Positions 28,619-35,710 of a DNA stretch of 64,000 nucleotides are shown here, piece by piece (the stretch's first letter is position 1; each line of letters opens with the position of its first letter). Made by a program: the position numbers and the translations under genes. The notes under the pieces were generated by a model. The model had not been told where the DNA came from. It was given only the letters and a program-made list of their open reading frames with translations, and ran no database searches. The stretch is from Indioceanicola profundi (lineage in GTDB: Bacteria; Pseudomonadota; Alphaproteobacteria; Azospirillales; Azospirillaceae), in contig NZ_CP030126.1 of assembly GCF_003568845.1 (NCBI RefSeq), positions 2,011,001-2,075,000 on the forward strand. The letters run 5' to 3'.

Positions 28619-29491
28619 GTGGCCCACGAACCGCGCATCACGCTGGAATTGGGGACGGATGCCGCCGCGGCCGCCATGGCCGTGGTGCTGCCGGGCCTGG
28701 GCGCGTTCAACGCGACCCGGCTGCCGGCGCCCGCCACCCGGTACGGCGTGCTGGCGCGGGACATGGGCACGGATGCGGTCCTGGCCGGGATCAGCGTCGT
28801 GGTCTACGGCACCATCGGCTACAGCCACTGGGCCGGCTGGGCTGTTCCGGCGGCGGAGGGCGGCCCGGCCTTGCCTGCCGTCGTGACGCGCGCCGCCCGG
28901 GCCGCCCAGGTCCGCGGCTGCACCCGGCTGGAGGCGCATGTCCGCGCCCATGACGACATGTCGCCCTATGAGGCGCTGGGCTTCCGCCCCACGGTCCGGG
29001 TGCCCGACCATATCGCCGGCGGCGACTATACGGTCATGGCGCTGGAGCTTCCTGCCGACCTGCCGCCCGCCATTCCGGAGGGCGTGTCGCTGGAGCTGCG
29101 GGAGCCGATCTCCCGCCTCTTGGCCGGCGAGATGTGGACCCGCCTGGACCGCCGCCGCCAGTCCCGCCTGCCGGAACGGCCGCGCTGGGCCTGCGCCCTG
29201 GTCCGCCAGAGCGAAACCGTGATGGGCGGCGCCCTCTGCTACGGCACGGCCGGCGACTTCATGGTGGACATGGTCTGGCTGGACGAGACGCTCCGCGGCC
29301 GCAACCTCGGCCTGGAGATGTTGACCCGCGCCCTGGAGGCCGGGCGGGACATGGGCTGCACCCGCGCGGGCGTGGAGACCATGGACTGCCAAGCGCCGGG
29401 CTTCTACCCCAAGGCCGGCTTCGCCCCCATCGCCTATGTTCCGAGCGACGTGCCCGGCATGGGCATGACCTTCTTCCGCATGCGGCTTTGA
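28619..29491 (+). CDS. GNAT-type N-acetyltransferase with degenerate first half, inside the suf operon
   Basis: The 290-residue protein starts at GTG with an AGGAGGAG site and has two halves resembling GNAT domains. The first half is weak but ends in YEALGFRPTVRVPDH; the second has a clear acetyl-CoA motif, RGRNLGLEMLTRALE, followed by CQAPGFYPKAGF. It lies between sufC and sufD, with 20 and 26 base gaps, so it must be co-transcribed. I know no Suf role for a GNAT protein; the acceptor is unknown. Being inside the operon suggests a function linked to cluster assembly or its stress conditions. Confidence 0.8.
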   Translation: MAHEPRITLELGTDAAAAAMAVVLPGLGAFNATRLPAPATRYGVLARDMGTDAVLAGISVVVYGTIGYSHWAGWAVPAAEGGPALPAVVTRAARAAQVRGCTRLEAHVRAHDDMSPYEALGFRPTVRVPDHIAGGDYTVMALELPADLPPAIPEGVSLELREPISRLLAGEMWTRLDRRRQSRLPERPRWACALVRQSETVMGGALCYGTAGDFMVDMVWLDETLRGRNLGLEMLTRALEAGRDMGCTRAGVETMDCQAPGFYPKAGFAPIAYVPSDVPGMGMTFFRMRL

Positions 29492-29517
29492 GCCGGCAGA
29501 TAGCAAGTCGAACGATC

Positions 29518-30843
29518 ATGACGAACGAAACGACCCAGACCCCGGCGCCCGTCCAGGCCTATCTCGACCAGTACAAGGCCGCCCTCGGCAGCCTGCCCGG
29601 CACCGGCCTGCCCTGGCTGACGGAGCTGCGCGCGGCGGGCATCGACCGGTTCGCCAAGACCGGCTTCCCCACCCAGCGGAACGAGGCGTACCGCTTCACC
29701 AGCCTGCGCGCGCTGGAACGGCAGAACTTCGCCGTGGCCCCCCGCGGCGGCGCAGCCGTGGTGCCGGAGCAGGTACCGGTCGTGGTGGAGGGCAGCCACC
29801 GGCTGGTCTTCGTGAATGGCCGCTTCGACGCCGCCCTGTCCAGCATCGGCAACCTGCCCCAGGGCGTGGTGCTGGAGAGCATGGCCGCGGCCCTGACCGG
29901 CAATCCGGAGCTGGTGGCCGAGAATCTTGGCCGCACCGCCACCCTGGACGGGCACCCGCTTCTGGCCTTGAACATGGCCTTCCTGGGCGACGGCGTCGTG
30001 CTGCGCATTCCCCGCGGCACGGTCGTGCGGGAACCGGTGGAGCTGACCTTCCTGGCCGCCGAGGGGGCTGAAGGCCAGTCCTGGCATCCCCGCATCCTGG
30101 TCCTGGCGGAGCAGAATTGCGAGGCCACGCTGGTGGAGCAGCATCTGTCCCTGGCCGGCGGCCGCTACTTCGCCAACGTGGCGGCGGAGATCGTGGTGGG
30201 TTCCGGTGCCCGCATCCGCCACTACAAGCATCAGGGGGAAGGCCCGGACGCCATCCACATGGCGACCGTCACCACCCGCATCGCCCGCGACGCCACCTAT
30301 GACAGCTTCACGCTGAACACCGGCTCCATCCTGTGCCGGCATGAGGCGCGGACCCTGCTGGACGATGTGAACGGCTCCTGCCATGTCTCCGGCGCCTATG
30401 CCGTGCGCGGCAAGCAGCACACCGACTTCACCAGCTTCATCGACCATGTGAAGCCGCACTGCACCAGCCGCCAGGTGGTGAAGGGCGCCATCGACGATGA
30501 GGCCCGCGCCGTCTTCCAGGGCAAGATCGTGGTGCGGCCGGACGCGCAGAAGACCGACGGCTACCAGCTCAACCGCGCCCTGCTCCTGTCCGACCGGGCG
30601 GAGATCAACGCGAAGCCGGAGCTGGAGATCTATGCCGACGACGTGAAGTGCAGCCACGGGGCGACAGCAGGCGAGCTGGACGACGCCCAGCTCTTCTACC
30701 TGCGCGCCCGCGGCATCCCGCTGGAGCAGGCCCGCGGCCTGCTGATCGCCGCCTTCCTGGACGAGGCGATGGAGGAGATCGCGGACGAGACCGTGCGCGC
30801 CGTCCTCCAGTCCCGCGTCCACGCCTGGCTGGGGGCGCGCTGA
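29518..30843 (+). CDS. sufD: Fe-S cluster assembly protein SufD
   Basis: The 441-residue beta-helix protein shows GFPTQRNEAYRFTSLRAL near the start, HPRILVLAEQNCEATLVEQH, and the C-terminal block RALLLSDRAEINAKPELEIYADDVKCSHGAT shared by SufD. It pairs with SufB in the SufBC2D scaffold. I start at MTNETTQ, since upstream in-frame sequence is coding for the preceding gene. Its stop is 3 bases before the next GNAT gene. Confidence 0.95.
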   Translation: MTNETTQTPAPVQAYLDQYKAALGSLPGTGLPWLTELRAAGIDRFAKTGFPTQRNEAYRFTSLRALERQNFAVAPRGGAAVVPEQVPVVVEGSHRLVFVNGRFDAALSSIGNLPQGVVLESMAAALTGNPELVAENLGRTATLDGHPLLALNMAFLGDGVVLRIPRGTVVREPVELTFLAAEGAEGQSWHPRILVLAEQNCEATLVEQHLSLAGGRYFANVAAEIVVGSGARIRHYKHQGEGPDAIHMATVTTRIARDATYDSFTLNTGSILCRHEARTLLDDVNGSCHVSGAYAVRGKQHTDFTSFIDHVKPHCTSRQVVKGAIDDEARAVFQGKIVVRPDAQKTDGYQLNRALLLSDRAEINAKPELEIYADDVKCSHGATAGELDDAQLFYLRARGIPLEQARGLLIAAFLDEAMEEIADETVRAVLQSRVHAWLGAR

Positions 30844-30846
30844 GCC

Positions 30847-31725
30847 ATGCCGGCCCTCGCCGCCCCCGACATCCGCATCACGGTGCAGCGCCCGCCGGTC
30901 CAGTCGGACACGGCGTGGATCGACGCGGCCGTGGCGCGGCAGGAGGTGGCGGTGCTGGGCGGCTCCCGCCGGCCTGTGGGCATCTTCGCCCGCGACGCGC
31001 AGGGCCGGGTGACGGGCGGCATCAGCGCCCAGCGGATCGGGCCGGACTTCTATGTCCATCTCCTGTGGGTGGACAGCGCCTTGCGCGGCACGGGGCTTGG
31101 CCGGGCGTTGATGCTGGCCGCGGAGCATGCCGCCCATGCCCGCGGGGCGAAGCGCATCTTCCTGAACACCATCACCTTCCAGGCGCCCGGCTTCTACGCC
31201 CGTCTGGGCTATGCGGAGGAAGGGCGGCTGGTGGATTTCATCCAGGGCAGCGACCGGCATTATTTCCGGAAAAGTGTCGCGGCCGTCCCCCTTCCCGCTC
31301 TGCCCGCCGGCCTTGCCCTGGACATCACCGACAGCCCCGCCAAGGCGGACGTCCAGGCGATCGACGACGGCCTGACGGCGCATTGGAACGAGCACGCCGC
31401 CCCCTATGAGGAGATCGCCGCCCTGGCCCGCGGGGCCTCTGGCGCGCTGGTCGCCGGGGCCGTCGGCGTGCTGGACAATGGCAGCTTCACCCTGGTCCAC
31501 ATCTGGACGAGGGAAGAGGCCCGCGGCCAGGGTCTGGGCCGCCGGCTGGCGCGGGAGCTGGAGGATGCGGCGCGGGCCGCGCGCTGCCGCCACGCCACCG
31601 CCTATCCCATGGACTGGCAGTCGCCCGGCTTCTTCGAACGGCTGGGCTACGCCGCCCTGTTCCGGGTGAACGATTACACCGCCGGCCACGGCCGGACCTG
31701 GATGCGCAAGGATCTGAGTGCATGA
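30847..31725 (+). CDS. Tandem GNAT N-acetyltransferase, inside the suf operon
   Basis: The 292-residue protein contains two successive GNAT folds. The first shows YVHLLWVDSALRGTGLGRALM then APGFYARLGYAEE; the second shows IWTREEARGQGLGRRLARE then SPGFFERLGYAALF. Both have the R/Q-x-x-G-x-G/A acetyl-CoA loop. It starts 3 bases after the sufD stop and overlaps sufS by ATGA, so translation is coupled on both sides. It is the second double-GNAT gene in this operon, and the two resemble each other in layout, which hints at ancient duplication. Substrate unknown. Confidence 0.85.
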   Translation: MPALAAPDIRITVQRPPVQSDTAWIDAAVARQEVAVLGGSRRPVGIFARDAQGRVTGGISAQRIGPDFYVHLLWVDSALRGTGLGRALMLAAEHAAHARGAKRIFLNTITFQAPGFYARLGYAEEGRLVDFIQGSDRHYFRKSVAAVPLPALPAGLALDITDSPAKADVQAIDDGLTAHWNEHAAPYEEIAALARGASGALVAGAVGVLDNGSFTLVHIWTREEARGQGLGRRLARELEDAARAARCRHATAYPMDWQSPGFFERLGYAALFRVNDYTAGHGRTWMRKDLSA

Positions 31726-33011
31726 GCAACACCGCGCCCCTTGGGACCGCCACGGCTCCCCACGGCAGCAACGCGCCCTATGACGTGATGCGCGTCCGCC
31801 AGGATTTCCCGATCCTGTCCCGTCTGGTGCATGAGAAGCCGGGCCGTCCGGGCAAGCCCCTGGTCTATCTGGACAATGCCGCCAGCGCGCAGAAGCCGCG
31901 GCAGGTGATCGACGCCATGTCCCGCCTGCTGGAGGAGGATTACGCCAATGTCCATCGCGGCGTCCATTTCCTCTCCCAGCGCTCCACCGACCTGTACGAG
32001 GCCACGCGCGACAAGGTCGCCGCCTTCCTGAACGCGCCCAGCCGGGAGAACATCGTCTTCACCCGCAACGCGACGGAGGCGATCAACCTCGTCGCCCAGA
32101 GCTGGGGCGGGAAGCATCTGAAGGCCGGCGACACCGTGCTGCTGTCGCATATGGAGCACCACGCCAACATCGTGCCCTGGCAGCTCCTGCGCGACCGGAT
32201 CGGCATCGGCATCAAGGTGGTGCCGGTGCTGGACGACGGCGCGCTGGACATGGACGCCTATGCGGACATGCTGACCGACGACGTCAAGCTGGTCGCCATC
32301 ACCCATGCCAGCAACGTGCTGGGCACGGTGAACCCGGCCAGGGAGATCGTCCGGCTGGCCCGCGCCAAAGACAAGACCGTGCTGCTGGACGGCAGCCAGG
32401 CCGCAGTCCACATGCCGGTGGATGTGCAGTCCATCGATCCGGACCTCTATGTCTTCACCGGCCACAAGCTGTACGGCCCGACTGGCATCGGCGCGCTCTA
32501 CGGCCGGAAGGAGGTTCTGGACTCCATGCCGCCCTACCAGGGCGGCGGCGACATGATCTCCACCGTCACCTTCGAGAAGACTACCTACCGGGAAGCTCCC
32601 TACCGCTTCGAGGCCGGCACCCCGCCGATCATCGAGGGGGTGGGATTGGGGGCCGCCATCGACTATGTGAAGGAGATCGGAATGGACGCCATCATGGCCC
32701 ATGAGCAGCGCCTGCTGGCGCATGCCATGGACCGGCTGGCGGACATCGAGGGGCTGCGCCTGATCGGCACGGCGCCCGGCAAGGCGGCCATCATCAGCTT
32801 CACCATCGACGGCATCCACCCGCACGACATCGGCACGCTGCTCGACCGCGCCGGCGTCGCCGTCCGGGTGGGCCGCCACTGCACGGAGCCCTTGATGGAG
32901 CGGTTCGGCGTCGGGGCCACGGCGCGGGCCAGCTTCGGGCTCTACAACACCGAGGACGAGGCCGCGATGCTGGCGGACGCCGTCCGCGCGGCGAAGGATT
33001 TCTGGGGGTAA
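31722..33011 (+). CDS. sufS: Cysteine desulfurase SufS
   Basis: The 429-residue PLP enzyme takes sulfur from cysteine for cluster assembly. It has the SufS/CsdA class II features: the PLP lysine in GHKLYGPTG (about K249), active cysteine in GRHCTEPLM (about C387), and YLDNAAS near the N-terminus. The extra 20-30 N-terminal residues before the usual start are short and could be trimmed by choosing a later start; the ATG overlapping the upstream gene is supported by its position. SufU follows 3 bases after the stop. Confidence 0.96.
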   Translation: MSNTAPLGTATAPHGSNAPYDVMRVRQDFPILSRLVHEKPGRPGKPLVYLDNAASAQKPRQVIDAMSRLLEEDYANVHRGVHFLSQRSTDLYEATRDKVAAFLNAPSRENIVFTRNATEAINLVAQSWGGKHLKAGDTVLLSHMEHHANIVPWQLLRDRIGIGIKVVPVLDDGALDMDAYADMLTDDVKLVAITHASNVLGTVNPAREIVRLARAKDKTVLLDGSQAAVHMPVDVQSIDPDLYVFTGHKLYGPTGIGALYGRKEVLDSMPPYQGGGDMISTVTFEKTTYREAPYRFEAGTPPIIEGVGLGAAIDYVKEIGMDAIMAHEQRLLAHAMDRLADIEGLRLIGTAPGKAAIISFTIDGIHPHDIGTLLDRAGVAVRVGRHCTEPLMERFGVGATARASFGLYNTEDEAAMLADAVRAAKDFWG

Positions 33012-33014
33012 GGC

Positions 33015-33497
33015 ATGTTCGACGATCTACGTGACCTCTACCAGGAAGTGATCCTGGACCATGGCAAGAACCCGCGGAACTTCGGCAAGCCGGCCAGCTT
33101 CAACCGCACGGCCCGGGGCGACAACCCCATGTGCGGCGACAAGATCACCGTCTATCTGACGGTGGGCGAGGACGGGATCATCCAGGATGCCGGCTTCGAC
33201 GGCCGCGGCTGCGCCATCAGCCAGGCCAGCGCCAGCCTGATGACGGAGATCCTGAAGGGCAAGCCGGTGAAGGAAGCGGAAGCCCTGTTCGGCAGCTTTC
33301 ACGACATGTGCACCAAGGATGATGAGGAGTGGACCGACCACGGCCCCGTCGATCCCGATGCCATGGACAAGCTGCAGGTCATGTCTGGGGTGCGCGAATT
33401 CCCGATGCGGGTGAAATGCGCCACGCTGGCCTGGCACACCATGAACGCCGCGGTGCATGGCGAGGCCGTGACCTCCACCGAAAACGCCGCGTTCTGA
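33015..33497 (+). CDS. sufU: Fe-S scaffold / zinc-dependent sulfurtransferase SufU
   Basis: The 160-residue IscU-like protein has the three zinc/cluster cysteines at C40 (NPMCGDK), C66 (GRGCAIS) and C135 (VKCATLAW) and Asp42. Its extra loop between C66 and C135, about 20 residues longer than IscU, is the mark of the SufU branch, which takes the persulfide from SufS instead of SufE. An extra Cys99 lies in that loop. Absence of sufE from the operon fits. Confidence 0.93.
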   Translation: MFDDLRDLYQEVILDHGKNPRNFGKPASFNRTARGDNPMCGDKITVYLTVGEDGIIQDAGFDGRGCAISQASASLMTEILKGKPVKEAEALFGSFHDMCTKDDEEWTDHGPVDPDAMDKLQVMSGVREFPMRVKCATLAWHTMNAAVHGEAVTSTENAAF

Positions 33498-33510
33498 GAG
33501 AGGGGAAGAG

Positions 33511-33900
33511 ATGAGTTCCATTGAACGACCGATCGCCCCCGACGTCACCATGGGCGCCCCGGTGGACATTCCGGAGGGGGAGCGGCTGCCGCCCGACGCG
33601 CCGCTCCACGACCGCGTGATTGAGGCGCTGAAGACCGTCTACGACCCCGAAATCCCGGTGAACATCTATGAACTCGGCCTTGTCTATAAGTGCGAGGTGG
33701 ATGAGGACGGCGATGTCGACATCGAGATGACCCTGACCGCCCCCGGCTGCCCTGTGGCCGGCGAGATGCCCGGCCAGGTCCAGGGCGTCGTGCGCCAAGT
33801 CGAGGGCGTCGGCGACGTGCAGGTCGAAATCGTCTGGGAGCCGGCCTGGGACCCCAGCCGCATGTCCGACGAGGCCCGGCTGACCCTGGGAATGTTCTGA
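33511..33900 (+). CDS. sufT: SUF system protein SufT (MIP18/DUF59 family)
   Basis: The 129-residue protein has the DUF59 motif VYDPEIPVNIYELGLVYKC and the C-terminal block TLTAPGCPVAGEMP, with the conserved Cys, followed by VWEPAWDPSRMSDEARLTLGM. SufT-like proteins help mature Fe-S proteins in bacteria and belong to the family of the eukaryotic CIA targeting factor MIP18. It starts 13 bases after sufU and is read with it. Confidence 0.93.
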   Translation: MSSIERPIAPDVTMGAPVDIPEGERLPPDAPLHDRVIEALKTVYDPEIPVNIYELGLVYKCEVDEDGDVDIEMTLTAPGCPVAGEMPGQVQGVVRQVEGVGDVQVEIVWEPAWDPSRMSDEARLTLGMF

Positions 33901-33984
33901 TTTCGTGCCGTCCGGCGTTGCTGGACGGTACTTCTCAACCGTCATCCCGGTCGGGCAACATGGATGAAAACGGAGGGTATCGCC

Positions 33985-34335
33985 ATGACCACCCTTAAGG
34001 AGCGCCCCAAGGCGCTCACCATCACCGACGCGGCGGCCGAGCGCGTGAAGTCGCTGATCGCCAAGGCGGACAAGCCGATCATCGGGCTGCGCGTCGGCGT
34101 CAAGGCGCGCGGCTGCTCCGGCATGAGCTACTTTGTAGAATATGCCGAGGAGAAGAAGAAGTTCGAGGAGGTGGTGGAGGACAAGGGCGTCACCATCCTG
34201 ATCGACCCCGCGGCCACCATGTTCCTGCTGGGCTCGGAGATGGATTACCAGGACGACAAGTTCCAGTCCGGCTTCACCTTCAAGAACCCGAACGAGAAGG
34301 CCCGTTGCGGCTGCGGCGAGAGCTTCACCGTCTGA
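33985..34335 (+). CDS. sufA: A-type Fe-S carrier (SufA/ErpA-like)
   Basis: The 116-residue protein has the three conserved A-type carrier cysteines at C44 (ARGCSGMSY), C108 and C110 (RCGCGESF) that bind or deliver clusters. I start at the ATG at 33985 with CGGAGGGT 8 bases upstream rather than the in-frame ATG at 33964. A-type carriers move assembled clusters from SufBCD to target apoproteins. It is the last gene of the operon, 84 bases after sufT. Confidence 0.93.
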   Translation: MTTLKERPKALTITDAAAERVKSLIAKADKPIIGLRVGVKARGCSGMSYFVEYAEEKKKFEEVVEDKGVTILIDPAATMFLLGSEMDYQDDKFQSGFTFKNPNEKARCGCGESFTV

Positions 34336-34347
34336 TCCGGCTGCCCG

Positions 34348-34899
34348 TCAGGCGGCCGGCTCCGCAGTTTCCAGATCCGCCATCTCGGCCTCGCCGACGA
34401 TGAACCCGGCGGAGGGGGCGAACCTCCCCTCCACCCTGGCCTTGAACTCAAGGCCGGACCGCGCGAACCCATGGACCATCCGCCCCTGCTCCCCCGCCTG
34501 TCCCCCGGGCATGCGGGACAGGGCCGATGGCAAGGACGGGTTCATCACCCTCACCCGCCATAGCCGGTCATAGCGCTGCCATTCCTGGTCCGCCATGCCG
34601 ATCACCTGCTTGGGCTGCCGCTTCAGCGCCTCGATGCGCTGCTCCGCCTCTTCCGTCGACCGGTTGATCCCGTGGATCGCCTCCTCCGCCTCCTCGATGG
34701 CCTGACGGATCGCCGCCTCGTCCCGGCGGGCAAGGCGCAGCTCGGCGGCGGCGGCATTCTTCTCATCCACCGCGGCAGCGATCCGCCGTTCCGTCCGCTT
34801 GATTACCCTGTGCAGCCGCCGGGCCGACAGCACCATGCCGGCCCCGCCCAGGGCCAGGGCGAGAAAGCTGACCACATGCATCCAGGTGATGACGATCAT
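34348..34899 (-). CDS. Unknown membrane-anchored coiled-coil protein, second of a pair
   Basis: The 183-residue protein starts at MIVITWMHVV with one N-terminal membrane helix (about residues 5-25), then a charged alpha-helical region from about residue 30 to 95 rich in Ala, Glu, Arg and Gln that should form a coiled coil (AAVDEKNAAAAELRLARRDE), then a domain ending in FAPSAGFIVGEAEMADLE. Its start overlaps the stop of the upstream gene by 4 bases. The partner shows the same order of parts and a similar end, AAKGYSVGEM. I recognise no named family. Confidence 0.75.
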   Translation of the reverse strand: MIVITWMHVVSFLALALGGAGMVLSARRLHRVIKRTERRIAAAVDEKNAAAAELRLARRDEAAIRQAIEEAEEAIHGINRSTEEAEQRIEALKRQPKQVIGMADQEWQRYDRLWRVRVMNPSLPSALSRMPGGQAGEQGRMVHGFARSGLEFKARVEGRFAPSAGFIVGEAEMADLETAEPAA

Positions 34900-35513
34900 C
34901 GGCCGTATCCCGCCTCCGCCCGCGCTTCCGGGGCCGAACTGGCGGCGGCCGGGCGGACCATCGGCTTGGCCGCGACCTGAACCTGGGTCATTTCGCCGAC
35001 GGAATAGCCCTTGGCCGCCGGAAATGCCGATTGCAGCATGGACCGCGCTGCACGTTCCTGGGAGGCCCAGATCCGCACCACATTGCCATATCGCCAGATG
35101 CAGGGCGCGCTGTCGAAATCCTTGTGGGAGGCATCCGCGAAGCGCCGGTGGCTGACCCTGGCGATGAAGAGTTGGCTGCCCAGCGCCGCTTCCCCGAGTT
35201 CGTGCAAGACCTCGACCCGGTCGCTTTCCAGCGCGGCCAACGTCATCTCCGTGCGGCTGAGCTTGGATTTCAGGCGGAACCGCTCGGCGTTCCGGCGCTC
35301 GCGCAGCACCGCCTGCCGCCGGTTGCCCTCGAGCGTACGGACGGTGAGATTGCGCGTCCGCGTGATCTCCACCTTGATGGCCGCGTAATCGGCGATCCAC
35401 TCATAGATATCGGGCAGCACGATGCGCAGCAGCTCCATCACGATGGCCGCCGCAAGGCAGGCCGCCGCGAGGGACAGCACGACGACATCGGAGTCCGCGA
35501 TCTGAAGGTACAT
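34896..35513 (-). CDS. Unknown membrane-anchored coiled-coil protein, first of a pair
   Basis: The 205-residue protein has an N-terminal transmembrane helix (VVVLSLAAACLAAAIVMELL, about residues 10-30), an Arg/Glu-rich helical region (residues 50-115, ERRNAERFRLKSKLSRTEMT), and a C-terminal domain with WRYGNVVRIWASQERAARSM and SAFPAAKGYSVGEM. It shares with the downstream gene an ordering of membrane anchor, coiled coil and a small C-terminal domain with a similar ending. The pair is translationally coupled and divergent from pepN with a 197-base gap. Function unknown; a membrane-attached heteromeric assembly is only a guess. Confidence 0.75.
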   Translation of the reverse strand: MYLQIADSDVVVLSLAAACLAAAIVMELLRIVLPDIYEWIADYAAIKVEITRTRNLTVRTLEGNRRQAVLRERRNAERFRLKSKLSRTEMTLAALESDRVEVLHELGEAALGSQLFIARVSHRRFADASHKDFDSAPCIWRYGNVVRIWASQERAARSMLQSAFPAAKGYSVGEMTQVQVAAKPMVRPAAASSAPEARAEAGYGR

Positions 35514-35710
35514 CCTGCTCCCCGCATGCCGCCTTCCGGTGGCATCATAGGACGCAACGGCCGCGGACCCGACCCACTCTTTACGTCGAAAACTATTGGG
35601 GTATGCAGCGCCTCCATTCGGAGTGCGGCTTGCTGGCGTGACACGGCCCCGGCCCTCGCCTATTCTCCGCCCCGGACGAACATTCCCGGTACCCTCGAGG
35701 AAACGGACCT

